Counted from the first letter of the stretch, positions 8,176 to 16,748 are shown. The stretch: 64,000 nucleotides of DNA from Jeotgalicoccus meleagridis (GCF_903994045.1 NZ_CAJEWD010000008.1:370342-434341), one strand, 5' to 3'. The notes: generated by a model from the letters alone, not told the origin. Made by a program: numbers and translations.

Positions 8176-8547
8176 TTAGGCCTTTAGATATTTATTAACC
8201 AGTTCAATTTGTGTCATTTTTTCTTCCTTACATCGATCCGCTTGTTCGATTAAATTTCGAGCTTTTACTTGGTGATCATCCACATCAACTGGGTGGATGA
8301 CTGGAACATCGACCACACCTTCGTCTGAATCATCGATATTTGTTCGAGGTGTTGGTTGGACATTATTTCCATCATTGTTATCCACATTATCAGATTTGTC
8401 CTCAAGGTAACTGTTTGAATCTTTAGGATCAGTACCAGCATCAATTTCTTCTTCATCCGTAAATCCGTCGTTATCGTCATCTGGATCAGTCACGTCTGGG
8501 TCACCGTCACCATCAGTATCTCTTTGAACAAAATTAGTCGTTAACAA
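8176..8547 (-). pseudogene. Remnant of a surface protein with thrombospondin-3-like calcium-binding repeats
   Basis: The 123-codon frame opens with DTDGDGDPDV and DPDDDNDGFTDEEE followed by DAGTDP, the Asp-rich calcium-binding repeat typical of thrombospondin type 3 modules in bacterial surface proteins. It continues with an Asn/Asp-rich linker and a C-terminal segment of about 35 residues that I do not recognise. There is no signal peptide, no ribosome-binding site before the first ATG, and no cell-wall anchor motif. Such repeats normally lie deep inside large adhesins. I therefore read this as the 3' end of a larger gene whose front is lost. It could alternatively be a short expressed fragment. 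Confidence 0.55.
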
Positions 8548-8671
8548 TTCCCCTTATGAAAACATCTATAAGACAGCGATTATATGTGTTGAAAACTATC
8601 CAACACCAAAGGATTTGCAGACGATTAGAAATGAATTATTAATGATCTCAAATGCTAAACAAGTAAATTAA
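8528..8671 (+). pseudogene. Candidate gene remnant of unknown origin
   Basis: An open stretch of 47 codons on the plus strand ends at the TAA at 8669. Its inferred C-terminal peptide includes YKTAIICVENYPTPKDLQ and NELLMISNAKQVN, which has ordinary protein composition. There is no start codon with a ribosome-binding site and no homologous neighbour. It directly follows a breakpoint-like junction with the calcium-repeat remnant on the other strand, and a terminator comes right after its stop. I do not recognise the family. Confidence 0.25.
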
Positions 8672-8712
8672 AAAAACAGGCATGGAAACCTAAGATTTCC
8701 ATGCCTGTTTCA
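8668..8712. terminator. Strong bidirectional terminator
   Basis: A perfect 15-bp stem (AAACAGGCATGGAAA at 8674-8688, complement at 8696-8710) has a seven-base loop. The minus strand has a T run from the A tract at 8669-8676. It serves the small minus-strand gene at 8751 and possibly the plus-strand remnant. Confidence 0.9.
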
Positions 8713-8750
8713 TTATATAAATCGAAAGCACTAAAGTTATTCTTACATGT

Positions 8751-8951
8751 TTAACGCAAGTCTTTAACTTCAATTGAAGTGACTAATTTCATATTAAGAA
8801 ATACTTCTTCACCGGATCTAAGTGGAATTTTAATGAAAGCTAAGTCTTGTTCTGGTTCTTCTAAGTAATTTAAAATGACCTCGACCGCTTCAGTCTTGTT
8901 GATTTCCATATTAGAGCCACCAATATAATGAATGGTAATAATCTTTTTCAT
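8751..8951 (-). CDS. Small conserved-looking hypothetical protein, 66 aa
   Basis: A compact 66-residue soluble protein beginning MKKIITIHYIGGSNMEI and ending with a beta-rich half (AFIKIPLRSGEEVFLNMKLV). I chose the ATG at 8951 because AGAGGTG lies six bases upstream; the frame extends to 8981 but those codons overlap that site. The gene has its own strong terminator. The alternating strand pattern suggests a small beta fold. I do not recognise the function. It is divergent from the PNPOx-fold gene at 9039, with an AT-rich promoter region between. Confidence 0.7.
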   Translation of the reverse strand: MKKIITIHYIGGSNMEINKTEAVEVILNYLEEPEQDLAFIKIPLRSGEEVFLNMKLVTSIEVKDLR

Positions 8952-9038
8952 GTCATTCACCTCTTTGTCACCTATACCCACTTTTTCATCTTTTTAAAAG
9001 TGTTAAAATATTGTTTATTATGACATAGGAGCGATAAA

Positions 9039-9632
9039 ATGTCTCAAGGTGAAAGAGAGTTACAAGAAAAGTTCTCAACAAAAAGACGTGCAGATGCTTT
9101 TTATAATAATCAAATGATCGACTATTTAAATGAACATATGATTCAATTTATTCAAAGAATGCAGTTTTTATTTATATCAACGAGTGATGAGTCTGGTCAC
9201 TGTGACTCATCATTTAAGGCTGGAGACCCAGGTTTTGTCTATGTGGTCGATGAAAAAACACTCATGTATCCAGAGTATAGAGGAAATGGTGTTATGGCAT
9301 CTTTAGGAAATATAGTAGAAAATCCTCATGCTGGTCTACTCTTCATAGATTTCTTACAAGACCAGGTGGGCTTACATGTCAATGGTCGTGCTAAAATTTT
9401 AGAAAATGACCAACTCAAAAATCTCATTAAACAAACAGAAATTGATAAACTAGCTCAGTTTCATCAAAAACGAGCGGAACGCTGGGTTGTTATAGAAGTT
9501 GATGAAGCATATATTCATTGTTCTAAACACATTCCACACCTTGTTGACCAAAAGTTTTTAGAAGATCGAAGCGTAGATGAGCCTTCAAAAAATACTGGTG
9601 ACTACTTTAAAGTTAAGTCGTCACACGACTAG
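9039..9632 (+). CDS. Pyridoxamine 5'-phosphate oxidase-fold flavoprotein
   Basis: A 197-residue protein of the PNPOx-like split-barrel family, which binds FMN or related flavins. Typical features are FLFISTSDESGHCDSS near residues 44-60, AGDPGFV, a PEYRGNG segment, NPHAGLLFIDF, and a later VNGRAKI strand. This set marks the uncharacterised PNPOx-fold subgroup rather than the vitamin B6 enzyme PdxH, so the substrate is unknown. The start has AGGAGCG upstream. Its last 20 bases overlap the 3' end of the convergent phosphatase gene. Confidence 0.8.
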   Translation: MSQGERELQEKFSTKRRADAFYNNQMIDYLNEHMIQFIQRMQFLFISTSDESGHCDSSFKAGDPGFVYVVDEKTLMYPEYRGNGVMASLGNIVENPHAGLLFIDFLQDQVGLHVNGRAKILENDQLKNLIKQTEIDKLAQFHQKRAERWVVIEVDEAYIHCSKHIPHLVDQKFLEDRSVDEPSKNTGDYFKVKSSHD

Positions 9633-10332
9633 CGAGTACTGTTTCTGCTCTTCTTTTCATATCATTGACGACGTCTAATCCAAGTCTTTCTTCAATGATA
9701 TGATAGGCTTCTTTTATGCGAAATGGTCGGTTCACACTGTGATGGGCATCAGAGGATACTATGTGAATAAGGCCTTCATCTATTAAATCCAGTGCCACTT
9801 CCTGAAGGTCTTGACCAAGATCGCCACAAACAGATGCTGCTGTCACTTGAGCAAGTGCCCCATCCTTAATTAAATCAGCTAATAAATCTTTTCTTTCTAC
9901 TAATGGTGCACAGCGTTCCGGATGGGCAATAATCGGTGTTAGTCCCAACTCCCGAACTTGTTCAAATACTTCAGGCACATCTTCTCTTAGTTCTGTAAAA
10001 GAAAATTCTATCAAAATATATTTTCCTTCAGCTAAAGTCAGTGCTTCTCCACTGTTCAGTTCATCGATCAAGTCATCATTGATACGAATTTCCTGACCAG
10101 GATAAAGTTCAACATTTAATTGATGATGATCTCTGATTTTTTTAAGTGCCTCTAATTTTTCTTTAACTACATGACTCGGCGTAATATGTGCTGGGCTATG
10201 ATGATGTGGTGTACAAATAATATCAGTAATCCCTTCATCAACAGCCTGTTTTATGAGATCCAATGCGTCCGACTCACTTGTTGGACCATCGTCAACGTTA
10301 ATCAGTAAATGGTTGTGAATATCAATCATCAT
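9613..10332 (-). CDS. CpsB/CapC-type PHP-domain tyrosine-protein phosphatase (YwqE-like)
   Basis: A 239-residue manganese-dependent phosphatase of the CpsB/CapC/YwqE family, which dephosphorylates bacterial tyrosine kinases that control capsule export. The PHP metal motifs are all visible: DIHNHLL with DDGP after it, CTPHHHSP, an IEFSF segment, IIAHPERC and SSDAHHS. Start at 10332 (the first ATG of an ATGATG) follows GGAG by six bases; the further ATG at 10344 overlaps that site. It is not in the capsule locus, where such genes normally follow CapA and CapB, and lies 31 kb from the CapB-like gene. It may act on that system or on another tyrosine kinase. The gene end overlaps the convergent PNPOx gene. 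Confidence 0.9.
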   Translation of the reverse strand: MMIDIHNHLLINVDDGPTSESDALDLIKQAVDEGITDIICTPHHHSPAHITPSHVVKEKLEALKKIRDHHQLNVELYPGQEIRINDDLIDELNSGEALTLAEGKYILIEFSFTELREDVPEVFEQVRELGLTPIIAHPERCAPLVERKDLLADLIKDGALAQVTAASVCGDLGQDLQEVALDLIDEGLIHIVSSDAHHSVNRPFRIKEAYHIIEERLGLDVVNDMKRRAETVLASRVTT

Positions 10333-10422
10333 TAATCGCTCCATATTTGTATTTTCATCTTTATTATACCGCCTAAAATTAAATCTTTAAATGAAAGGCC
10401 ACTCAGTTAACAATAACATTAC

Positions 10423-10445
10423 AAAAGACTACCCAAAGGGTAGCC
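10423..10445 (-). terminator. Terminator of the symporter-amidohydrolase operon
   Basis: On the minus strand, GGCTACCC and GGGTAGTC form an 8-bp stem (one G-T pair) around TTT, followed by TTTTG. It begins two bases after the amidohydrolase stop codon. Confidence 0.7.
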
Positions 10446-10447
10446 TC

Positions 10448-12052
10448 TTATTTTTCATATACAATGTCACCATTCACCATAGTCATTAAAACGAGTTCAT
10501 CTGAAAGCTCACACCCATCAGTAAAAGGATTATCATCTAGTACTACAAAGTCTGCGTACTTACCAACTGTTATACTTCCTTCTGTATCTTCTGTGCCATT
10601 TAATTTTGCTGCATCAATCGTCATTTTTTTATAAGCTTCAAGACGACTTAATTTTTCCTCATCACCCAAAGTATCACCATTTCTAGTTTGTCTCTCTACA
10701 GCAAAACGAATTGATGATAAAGGTGAAATGTCTGTCACAGGACAATCTGAATGGATAGTAAAAGTCATACCTTCTTCTTCCGCCGTTTTTACAGGTTCTA
10801 AATGTTTAACGCGTTCTGGTCCTAAAAATTTACTTTTATGAATATCACCAAAATAATAGATATGGTTGATAAAGAAAGATCCACCGATGTTATTCTCAGT
10901 CATCAGTTTAATATCTTCTCGACTGGCGATTTGCAAGTGCTCCACCCGATGTTTAATATCTGTTTGTTTATGATCCTTAGTTTCTATATAGGCTTTTATC
11001 ACATCTTCCCCTGCCTGATCACCGTTGGCATGAGTGATTAATGGATAGCCTAGGTCCTGAAAGTGAATGAATAACTCCTTTAATTCTACAAAAGCAAACT
11101 GTGTTTTAGGACTTGGTGTCCCGTCGTAGTATGGTTCTCTTAAACTTGCAGTGTGCAGTTGAATTGAACCGTCGTTAAAAAATTTAGCGCCTGCTAAAGT
11201 AGAATACCCTTTAGACAATTCTTCAAATTTTTCTCTTAAAGAATGTGCATCTTCACCCTTAAATAATGGATCATTTAGTAATAATTTATAATCAATTGCA
11301 AATCGTATTCTAAAGTTCTGTGGACCTTCTAAATATTTTAAAGCAGCTTTATAGTCATTAATTCCGTTTAAAAGACCCACACACATTTCAGATGCTGAAG
11401 TAATCCCTCTCGACTGATAGTCCTTGACTCCACCTTTTATATCATCACTCAAAGTCTCTGCATCAATTTCAGGTAGGACAGCTTTAGCTAGATCTAAGGC
11501 TGGAAATTCAAATAATACCCCATTAACCAAACCATCTTCATCTCTTTCAAAAAACCCCCCTTCTGGATCTTCACTATCGAGTGCTAAGCCCATAATTTCT
11601 AAAGCCTTTGTATTCACTGCTCCCATATGTGCAGAAGAATGCTGAATATAGATTGGAATGTCAGTTGATACACGGTCGAGATCGAAGCGGTTAGGATGTC
11701 TCTGTTCTTTTAGTTCAAATTCATTATAACCGTATCCTCTTAACCAACCATCTCTTAAAATTTCATCTTTTCTTTCTTTAAATTGACTAATAATGTCTTC
11801 AATACTAGTTACATTTTCTGGTGAGCAATTAAGCTGACGTCTAAAGTTTGAATACATGACTAAATGACTATGTGTGTCTATAAATCCAGGCGATAAAAAT
11901 TTACCTGATAAATCAAGATCAGCATCTTCTACTATCATTGAATCCTGTTTGATAATTTGACTCACTTTACCTTCATCTACATAGACACTACTTAAAGTAT
12001 GAGTCCCTGTATCAACATCTAAGACCTTGGCGTTAATAATCTTTTTTACCAT
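10448..12052 (-). CDS. Amidohydrolase family protein (YtcJ-like)
   Basis: A 534-residue metal-dependent amidohydrolase of the YtcJ-like group, enzymes that hydrolyse amide or related bonds in small molecules. The metal-binding THSHL motif lies near residue 63, followed by HANGDQAGEDVI, RVEHLQIA, and HSDCPVTDISPL carrying the late Asp/His ligands. The C-terminus returns to the small beta sandwich (GKYADFVVLDDNPF). Start at 12052 has GGGGA nine bases upstream. It is translated 14 bp after the sodium:solute symporter, so the pair forms an operon in which the symporter probably imports the substrate. The substrate itself cannot be told from the sequence. Confidence 0.88.
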   Translation of the reverse strand: MVKKIINAKVLDVDTGTHTLSSVYVDEGKVSQIIKQDSMIVEDADLDLSGKFLSPGFIDTHSHLVMYSNFRRQLNCSPENVTSIEDIISQFKERKDEILRDGWLRGYGYNEFELKEQRHPNRFDLDRVSTDIPIYIQHSSAHMGAVNTKALEIMGLALDSEDPEGGFFERDEDGLVNGVLFEFPALDLAKAVLPEIDAETLSDDIKGGVKDYQSRGITSASEMCVGLLNGINDYKAALKYLEGPQNFRIRFAIDYKLLLNDPLFKGEDAHSLREKFEELSKGYSTLAGAKFFNDGSIQLHTASLREPYYDGTPSPKTQFAFVELKELFIHFQDLGYPLITHANGDQAGEDVIKAYIETKDHKQTDIKHRVEHLQIASREDIKLMTENNIGGSFFINHIYYFGDIHKSKFLGPERVKHLEPVKTAEEEGMTFTIHSDCPVTDISPLSSIRFAVERQTRNGDTLGDEEKLSRLEAYKKMTIDAAKLNGTEDTEGSITVGKYADFVVLDDNPFTDGCELSDELVLMTMVNGDIVYEK

Positions 12053-12066
12053 GTACAACAATCCCC

Positions 12067-13485
12067 TTATTTATAATCTTCAAGTTTATATTTAAATGCA
12101 GGTTTCGCAATTTCTTTCTCATCATGCTGGGTTAAGAGACTCACAACTACGAGTAGGACAAATGACACAATGAAGCCAACGAGTGCTTGGTCAAATGGTA
12201 GATTTAAGTAAGGATAAATCAATATTAAAATAATTGAACCAATCATACTTGTTAATACGCCTGCTTTTGTGACCCTTGGCCAGAACATAATGGCTAGGAA
12301 TGGGAAGACAAGCATGACCCCATTGACCATTAAAGCCCAGCGGTATGCATCATTAATATTTGTAATAAAGAAGGCAACAACTAGACCTAAAATCGTCATG
12401 ATGGCGACTGATATTCTAGAAACAAGTAAGAGCTTTTCATTACTTGCTTTAGGGTTGAACAAGACCTGATATAAATCCCTTGTTAAGTTTGATGCCCCTT
12501 GTAAGTTAAATGAAGTGGCTCCAGTCATCAATGCTGCGAGTAATGCAACAAAGATAATCCCTGCAATCGGTGTCGGTAATAATTCATTAGTAACAAAAGC
12601 AAAGACTAAATCTTGGTCCATACTTAAGTCTACAAATTGTCTGGCAGATACACCGATCAAGAATGGTAAAAATGAAATCACCATAACAATAACGTGACCA
12701 GTAATACCAGCTTTCAGTGCTGTTTTTTCATCTTTAGCTGCAAAAATTCTCTGCCAAGTGGACTGCCAAACTAAGTAAAATGGTCCAACAGATAAGGCAT
12801 ATAAAATCGTATCAGACACACCATCTGCACTAATTGGACTTAAAAATTCCCAAGAAGTGTTCTCAAATAAGTTTGGTAAACCTCCAACATGCATAACGAC
12901 AGTAATGGCTAAAATCACTAGACCAATCAAAATTAAAATGGATTGAATGGCGTCTGTTAAAATCGTTGCAGGTAAGCCACCTAAAATTGAAAATATCAAA
13001 ATTAAAATAGTCCCGACAATCATGCCTGTTGCTTGGTTCCAACCTAAAGTAATGTTAAATACTGTAGACATACCAATTAACTGCAGTGCAAGTGTTGGTA
13101 CACAGTAAATAACTGCTGATAAGATCGAAGGAATAATTCCTGTTCTGCCACCGAATCTGACTGTAAATAAATCTGCTAAAGTAAATAGTTTTTGTCGCCG
13201 TAAAGGTTTAGCGAAAAATATAACTAAAATCAAACTGAATATGTAGGCGACCATAGCAAATTTTACGTAACCAGATAAACCGACTGTAAAACCTAAACCG
13301 ACCCAACCAATAAAGACGGCTGCTCCAGCATTGGTAGAAATAATAGTCCCCGTAATCTGCCAAAAACCAGTGGACCATGATGAAATCATGTAGTCCTCAT
13401 AGGTCTTTATTTTAAAGAAATAATAATACGCGACACCAATCATGGCGCCAAAATAGATTATAAAAAACGCAATATACCAAATCAT
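12067..13485 (-). CDS. Sodium:solute symporter family protein
   Basis: A 472-residue sodium-coupled transporter of the SSS family (PutP/PanF relatives), with about thirteen hydrophobic helices. The N-terminal FFIIYFGAMIGVAYYYF helix and a YEDYMIS loop are typical. Later landmarks are an AGAAVFIGW segment, GGLPATILTDAIQ, and ALMTGATSFNLQGASNLTRDLYQ, which corresponds to the conserved sodium-site helix region. Start at 13485 has GGGGG six bases upstream. It is followed by the amidohydrolase in the same operon and preceded by a 42-residue membrane protein. Substrate unknown. Confidence 0.9.
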   Translation of the reverse strand: MIWYIAFFIIYFGAMIGVAYYYFFKIKTYEDYMISSWSTGFWQITGTIISTNAGAAVFIGWVGLGFTVGLSGYVKFAMVAYIFSLILVIFFAKPLRRQKLFTLADLFTVRFGGRTGIIPSILSAVIYCVPTLALQLIGMSTVFNITLGWNQATGMIVGTILILIFSILGGLPATILTDAIQSILILIGLVILAITVVMHVGGLPNLFENTSWEFLSPISADGVSDTILYALSVGPFYLVWQSTWQRIFAAKDEKTALKAGITGHVIVMVISFLPFLIGVSARQFVDLSMDQDLVFAFVTNELLPTPIAGIIFVALLAALMTGATSFNLQGASNLTRDLYQVLFNPKASNEKLLLVSRISVAIMTILGLVVAFFITNINDAYRWALMVNGVMLVFPFLAIMFWPRVTKAGVLTSMIGSIILILIYPYLNLPFDQALVGFIVSFVLLVVVSLLTQHDEKEIAKPAFKYKLEDYK

Positions 13486-13550
13486 AAATTTCCCCCATGT
13501 TTTAAGTATCTAAGTATTATAACCTACTTTTGATTAATATGAAAATTCAG

Positions 13551-13679
13551 TCACTTTCTTAAACTTCTGTACATAAAGATCGCAATGCCTAAAAATATAA
13601 TCCCAGCAATAATCGCTAACCAATTAAATGAGGGTGATTCACTTGTGTTTTGTAAGATCAATAAATCTAAAAATTCCAT
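13551..13679 (-). CDS. 42-residue single-pass membrane protein upstream of the symporter
   Basis: A short frame beginning MEFLDLLILQNTSES and ending MYRSLRK. It contains one hydrophobic helix (WLAIIAGIIFLGIAIF) with positively charged residues after it, so the C-terminus is probably cytoplasmic. AAAGGTG lies nine bases before the ATG. It is on the same strand as the sodium:solute symporter, with 65 bp between. No terminator separates them, and a strong terminator of the preceding gene lies just upstream, so it likely opens the symporter operon. Small accessory membrane subunits are known for some sodium symporters; this role here is inference. Confidence 0.65.
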   Translation of the reverse strand: MEFLDLLILQNTSESPSFNWLAIIAGIIFLGIAIFMYRSLRK

Positions 13680-13725
13680 AGTCTTCACACCTTTCTTACT
13701 AACAGTGTACTAAAGTTTTACCCAA

Positions 13726-13752
13726 AGAAAAAAGACTAGCTAAGCTAGTCTT
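13726..13752 (-). terminator. Terminator of the TcaA-like operon
   Basis: A perfect 9-bp stem (AAGACTAGC with GCTAGTCTT) and three-base loop is followed on the minus strand by a six-T run. It begins five bases after the stop codon at 13757. Confidence 0.9.
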
Positions 13753-13756
13753 ATCT

Positions 13757-15181
13757 TTAGATATCTCTAAAATCTACAATGGTAAATCTTAAGTTTTCTG
13801 GGTCATAGTTTATTGTGTAAACTGTTTTAAATGACTGGGAACTCGGTAAAGCATCGTAGTCTCTTTCAGTATTGGCAGTTAGAGTAATCGTGTTATTTTC
13901 TTTACTGTAGTTAGTGACACTAACATTAAAAATAAACATACCTTCAAAGGTGCCACTGTTTATATTATTGACTAAAGTATTGTAAACGCCAGATCCTTCT
14001 TCAACAAAATCCTCAACTTCATTTATATCTTCAAATAAGTACATGGATTCTAAGGCGTATAAATAATTTTCTACAAACAACTTGGCATTATCTTCTAGGT
14101 TTTCTTCAAAATCCTTTTGTGCTGCTTTTTTCATTTCAGCATTCATTTGTTCATCTGCAACTTCTCTTAATTTATCTTGGTCGTGTTCAAGCTCTAGACG
14201 AACTGTTGGCTCAACTATACCAGATGACATATATTCAAAGTTTAGTTCATCTTCAGTAGGATTGACCACTTGACCTTCATTGATGAGTTGTTTACCACCA
14301 GTATTGACTAGTGTTTCAATATTGACTTCTTCACCTATTTTAAACGGTCCAATATTCACTTCATATTGACTAAAATCTGCCGGCCTATCTTCACCGTTAA
14401 CTTTAATGGCGATATCGTCATAATCAATATCAATACTCGAAAATGATATGTTTTCTGTCAAACTAATGTTGTAGTAACCTGGATTGAAGGTGATATGTTC
14501 ACTATCCGTTAAATCTACATTCATTAGACCACTGTATTCATCTTCTCCTATTTTACTTGTACCTTCAAAGCTATAAATACCTGGGATCAAATCCATAACC
14601 TTATCGGTTGTCCCATTCCATCTTCTGTCTTTGCCGTTATATTGATAGGTAAATTCATCGATATTAAAATCATCGTAGCTGTATACAGATACCTTTGGAA
14701 TTTCAATATTATAGTTTTTAAAAATTAGGTATTGTTTTCCTTTTTCTTCAACAGTTAATAAGAGATTCATACCATCTTCAACTTCTTCGTACATTGAGTT
14801 GTTGAAGTCTGTATTTCTTACCTTGTCTAAGTTTTCTAGCACTGTGTCTTTACTACCCGCTTCATTAATATAAGCAAAATATGCTTCTGCATCTGTCTTA
14901 CTGATGTCATTATCAATGTTTTCTATCAGTAATGTTGCATTCTCTTCTTCAATCGCTTGTGAAATGTTAGCGAGTTGTTTATCAGGTGATAAAAACTGAC
15001 TCACTACAAAAAAAGCAATAATTAATGCAAGTAATATAAGCGCTGTAATGATAATAATACTTTTGTTCTTCTTCGACATTCCTTTTTTCTTTGGCTGTGT
15101 GTCTAGAATGTGGTGACCACAGTTGGGACAAACTTTGACGCCTTCTCTTAGTTCATGTCCACAATGACTACAATATTTCAT
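13757..15181 (-). CDS. TcaA-like zinc-ribbon membrane protein
   Basis: A 474-residue protein with the layout of TcaA, the staphylococcal membrane protein whose changes affect glycopeptide susceptibility. It has an N-terminal zinc ribbon with cysteines 4, 7, 18 and 21 (CSHCG and CPNCG). A basic stretch and a single transmembrane helix (IIIITALILLALIIAFFVV) follow, then a long extracytoplasmic part. That part opens with a SPDKQLANISQAIE helix and carries the LIPGIYSF segment that matches the FIPGTY region of TcaA. The final domain is an NTF2-like fold ending in YTINYDPENLRFTIVDF. SD AAAGGAGC supports the start. It follows the zinc-ribbon polytopic protein by 19 bp. Overall identity to TcaA looks low, so the precise function is uncertain. 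Confidence 0.75.
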   Translation of the reverse strand: MKYCSHCGHELREGVKVCPNCGHHILDTQPKKKGMSKKNKSIIIITALILLALIIAFFVVSQFLSPDKQLANISQAIEEENATLLIENIDNDISKTDAEAYFAYINEAGSKDTVLENLDKVRNTDFNNSMYEEVEDGMNLLLTVEEKGKQYLIFKNYNIEIPKVSVYSYDDFNIDEFTYQYNGKDRRWNGTTDKVMDLIPGIYSFEGTSKIGEDEYSGLMNVDLTDSEHITFNPGYYNISLTENISFSSIDIDYDDIAIKVNGEDRPADFSQYEVNIGPFKIGEEVNIETLVNTGGKQLINEGQVVNPTEDELNFEYMSSGIVEPTVRLELEHDQDKLREVADEQMNAEMKKAAQKDFEENLEDNAKLFVENYLYALESMYLFEDINEVEDFVEEGSGVYNTLVNNINSGTFEGMFIFNVSVTNYSKENNTITLTANTERDYDALPSSQSFKTVYTINYDPENLRFTIVDFRDI

Positions 15182-15200
15182 ATAAGTGCTCCTTTATAGA

Positions 15201-15893
15201 TTAAAAATTAAATGCATTGTTCCAGATTTGAATGATCCAGTATTGATAGATTATATGAGAGACTAGACCGGTTAAGACAATGTGAATTAGTAAGACAAAA
15301 AATGAATCGAATTTTTCATTGGTTTGTACGTATTGTTTATAAATATAGTAAGTCCCTAGTGACAGTGTGATTAGAGCGATTATGTTAAAAGTGTTTGGCA
15401 GGTAAGATATGCCTATAATAGAGACCAGCATTGAAAGTACATAAAATAATAAGGCATAGACTGATAAACTCATATAACTTTTAAGTATTGTCTTCCATCT
15501 TATTTCTACACTTGAAGAAATATAGCTTGTGCCAATCATCGCTAAGCCGTAGCCTATGAGAATTCCTAAATAAATAAATATTGCTCTTAAAAATATGCTA
15601 AGTCCTTGGCCAAAGTTTAAATAAAAGCCTTCATAATAGATAAAGGACAAACCGCCAAGGATGAGTAAGATCACAGCGAGTGTTGTGAGTATGGTGTATG
15701 TATTAAATTGGTTTGGTTTTTCTATTACTCTGGATGGTGTTTTAAATAAGGCTTTTAAGTATGGAGATAAATTAATATCTGCTTTCTTATGCTGGTCACT
15801 CTGAATTTTTTCATCCTCAGTTAAGGGTGTGCCGCAGTTTCCGCAAAACTTATCACCTTCAAATACTTCTGCATTACAATTTGGACATTTCAA
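15201..15893 (-). CDS. Zinc-ribbon polytopic membrane protein
   Basis: A 230-residue protein starting with a zinc ribbon (cysteines 3, 6, 17 and 20 in CPNC and CGNCG). A cytoplasmic linker and about five to six transmembrane helices of the Yip1-like type follow. I prefer the TTG at 15893, which gives the usual MKCPNC start and follows AGGTGA; the ATG at 15911 has no ribosome-binding site. It is the first gene of an operon with the TcaA-like protein. Both proteins share the ribbon, suggesting they work together at the envelope. The exact role is unknown. Confidence 0.75.
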   Translation of the reverse strand: MKCPNCNAEVFEGDKFCGNCGTPLTEDEKIQSDQHKKADINLSPYLKALFKTPSRVIEKPNQFNTYTILTTLAVILLILGGLSFIYYEGFYLNFGQGLSIFLRAIFIYLGILIGYGLAMIGTSYISSSVEIRWKTILKSYMSLSVYALLFYVLSMLVSIIGISYLPNTFNIIALITLSLGTYYIYKQYVQTNEKFDSFFVLLIHIVLTGLVSHIIYQYWIIQIWNNAFNF

Positions 15894-15917
15894 GTAATCA
15901 CCTAATTTCATTAATCA

Positions 15918-15947
15918 TTAATATTATTATCAGTATTTTCCAGTCAA
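15918..15947 (-). promoter_or_regulatory. Candidate sigma-A promoter of the zinc-ribbon operon
   Basis: On the minus strand TTGACT (15942-15947) is followed after 18 bases by TATTAA (15918-15923), 25 bases before the TTG start. The -35 is near consensus; the -10 is weaker, and the TAATAT a few bases earlier is an alternative. Confidence 0.45.
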
Positions 15948-16048
15948 CTTACAATATGGTAATAACGTTCTCATAACAATATTGTTTACTTATTATCTTA
16001 TAAAGTTCTTTTTATACTGTTATTTAGATTTCTAAGTGAAAAAAACAA

Positions 16049-16076
16049 AGAAAAAAGACCAGCACGGCTGGCCTTT
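16049..16076 (-). terminator. Terminator of the hypothetical gene at 16080
   Basis: On the minus strand AAAGGCCAGC pairs with GCTGGTCTTT around CGT, followed by a T run. It starts four bases after the stop codon. Confidence 0.9.
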
Positions 16077-16079
16077 CTC

Positions 16080-16748
16080 TTATACTAATTGATCTAAATA
16101 TACATTATCGTAGAATGATAATGTGAACATTGCATAGAATGACACAAGTGGTGTTTGCACTTTTTGTTGTTTCCAAGTGTTTTCAAATGCATTATCAATC
16201 ATGTAGTTTAAGACTGTTTCATAATAAGTTTCATCATATATTTTACTTAAAATATGTGGATTTGAATTAAATAGTTCTGTAATCACAGCTTGAACTGTTG
16301 TTGTCACATCACCTGCATTTTTTTCAATGCTTTGTAGGAATGGTTCAACGCTTCGGTTAAAGCTGATGATTGCTTCTTTTATTTCTTCATTTTTCTTCTC
16401 TAAATCTTCAGGAAGAATGAGTTGATAAAAATCAATATCTGATGTTTCTAAAGTGAATTTTGCCACTGTCTCTGCTTCTGATGGGTATTGAGGAGTGTTT
16501 CCATCAACATAAATCCCATGTGTACTTTGCATGAGTGACAGTTTTAAAATATCTACCTTAATAAATGTTCTGATGATTTCCACTACTGAAAGATGGTTGA
16601 AGCCCTCTTCTTTGTAGAACTCTTGAACGTCTTTAAAGTGTTTTGTTTCTTTCTCTACCATTTCAGGTAGACGTGTTGATCTGTATTGAAAAGATCTGTA
16701 ATCTTCCAATTGTTTTAGATATTCTTTTGTCTCTTTATAGCTCTTCAT
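16080..16748 (-). CDS. Hypothetical helical protein, 222 aa
   Basis: A soluble, mostly helical 222-residue protein of average composition, with no signal peptide or membrane segment. Visible stretches include an acidic/basic N-terminal helix, a GIYVDGNTPQYPSEAE loop, and an aromatic-rich C-terminus (YAMFTLSFYDNVYLDQL). GGGGAT lies just before the ATG. It has its own terminator. I do not recognise the family and there is no operon partner that hints at function. Confidence 0.7.
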   Translation of the reverse strand: MKSYKETKEYLKQLEDYRSFQYRSTRLPEMVEKETKHFKDVQEFYKEEGFNHLSVVEIIRTFIKVDILKLSLMQSTHGIYVDGNTPQYPSEAETVAKFTLETSDIDFYQLILPEDLEKKNEEIKEAIISFNRSVEPFLQSIEKNAGDVTTTVQAVITELFNSNPHILSKIYDETYYETVLNYMIDNAFENTWKQQKVQTPLVSFYAMFTLSFYDNVYLDQLV

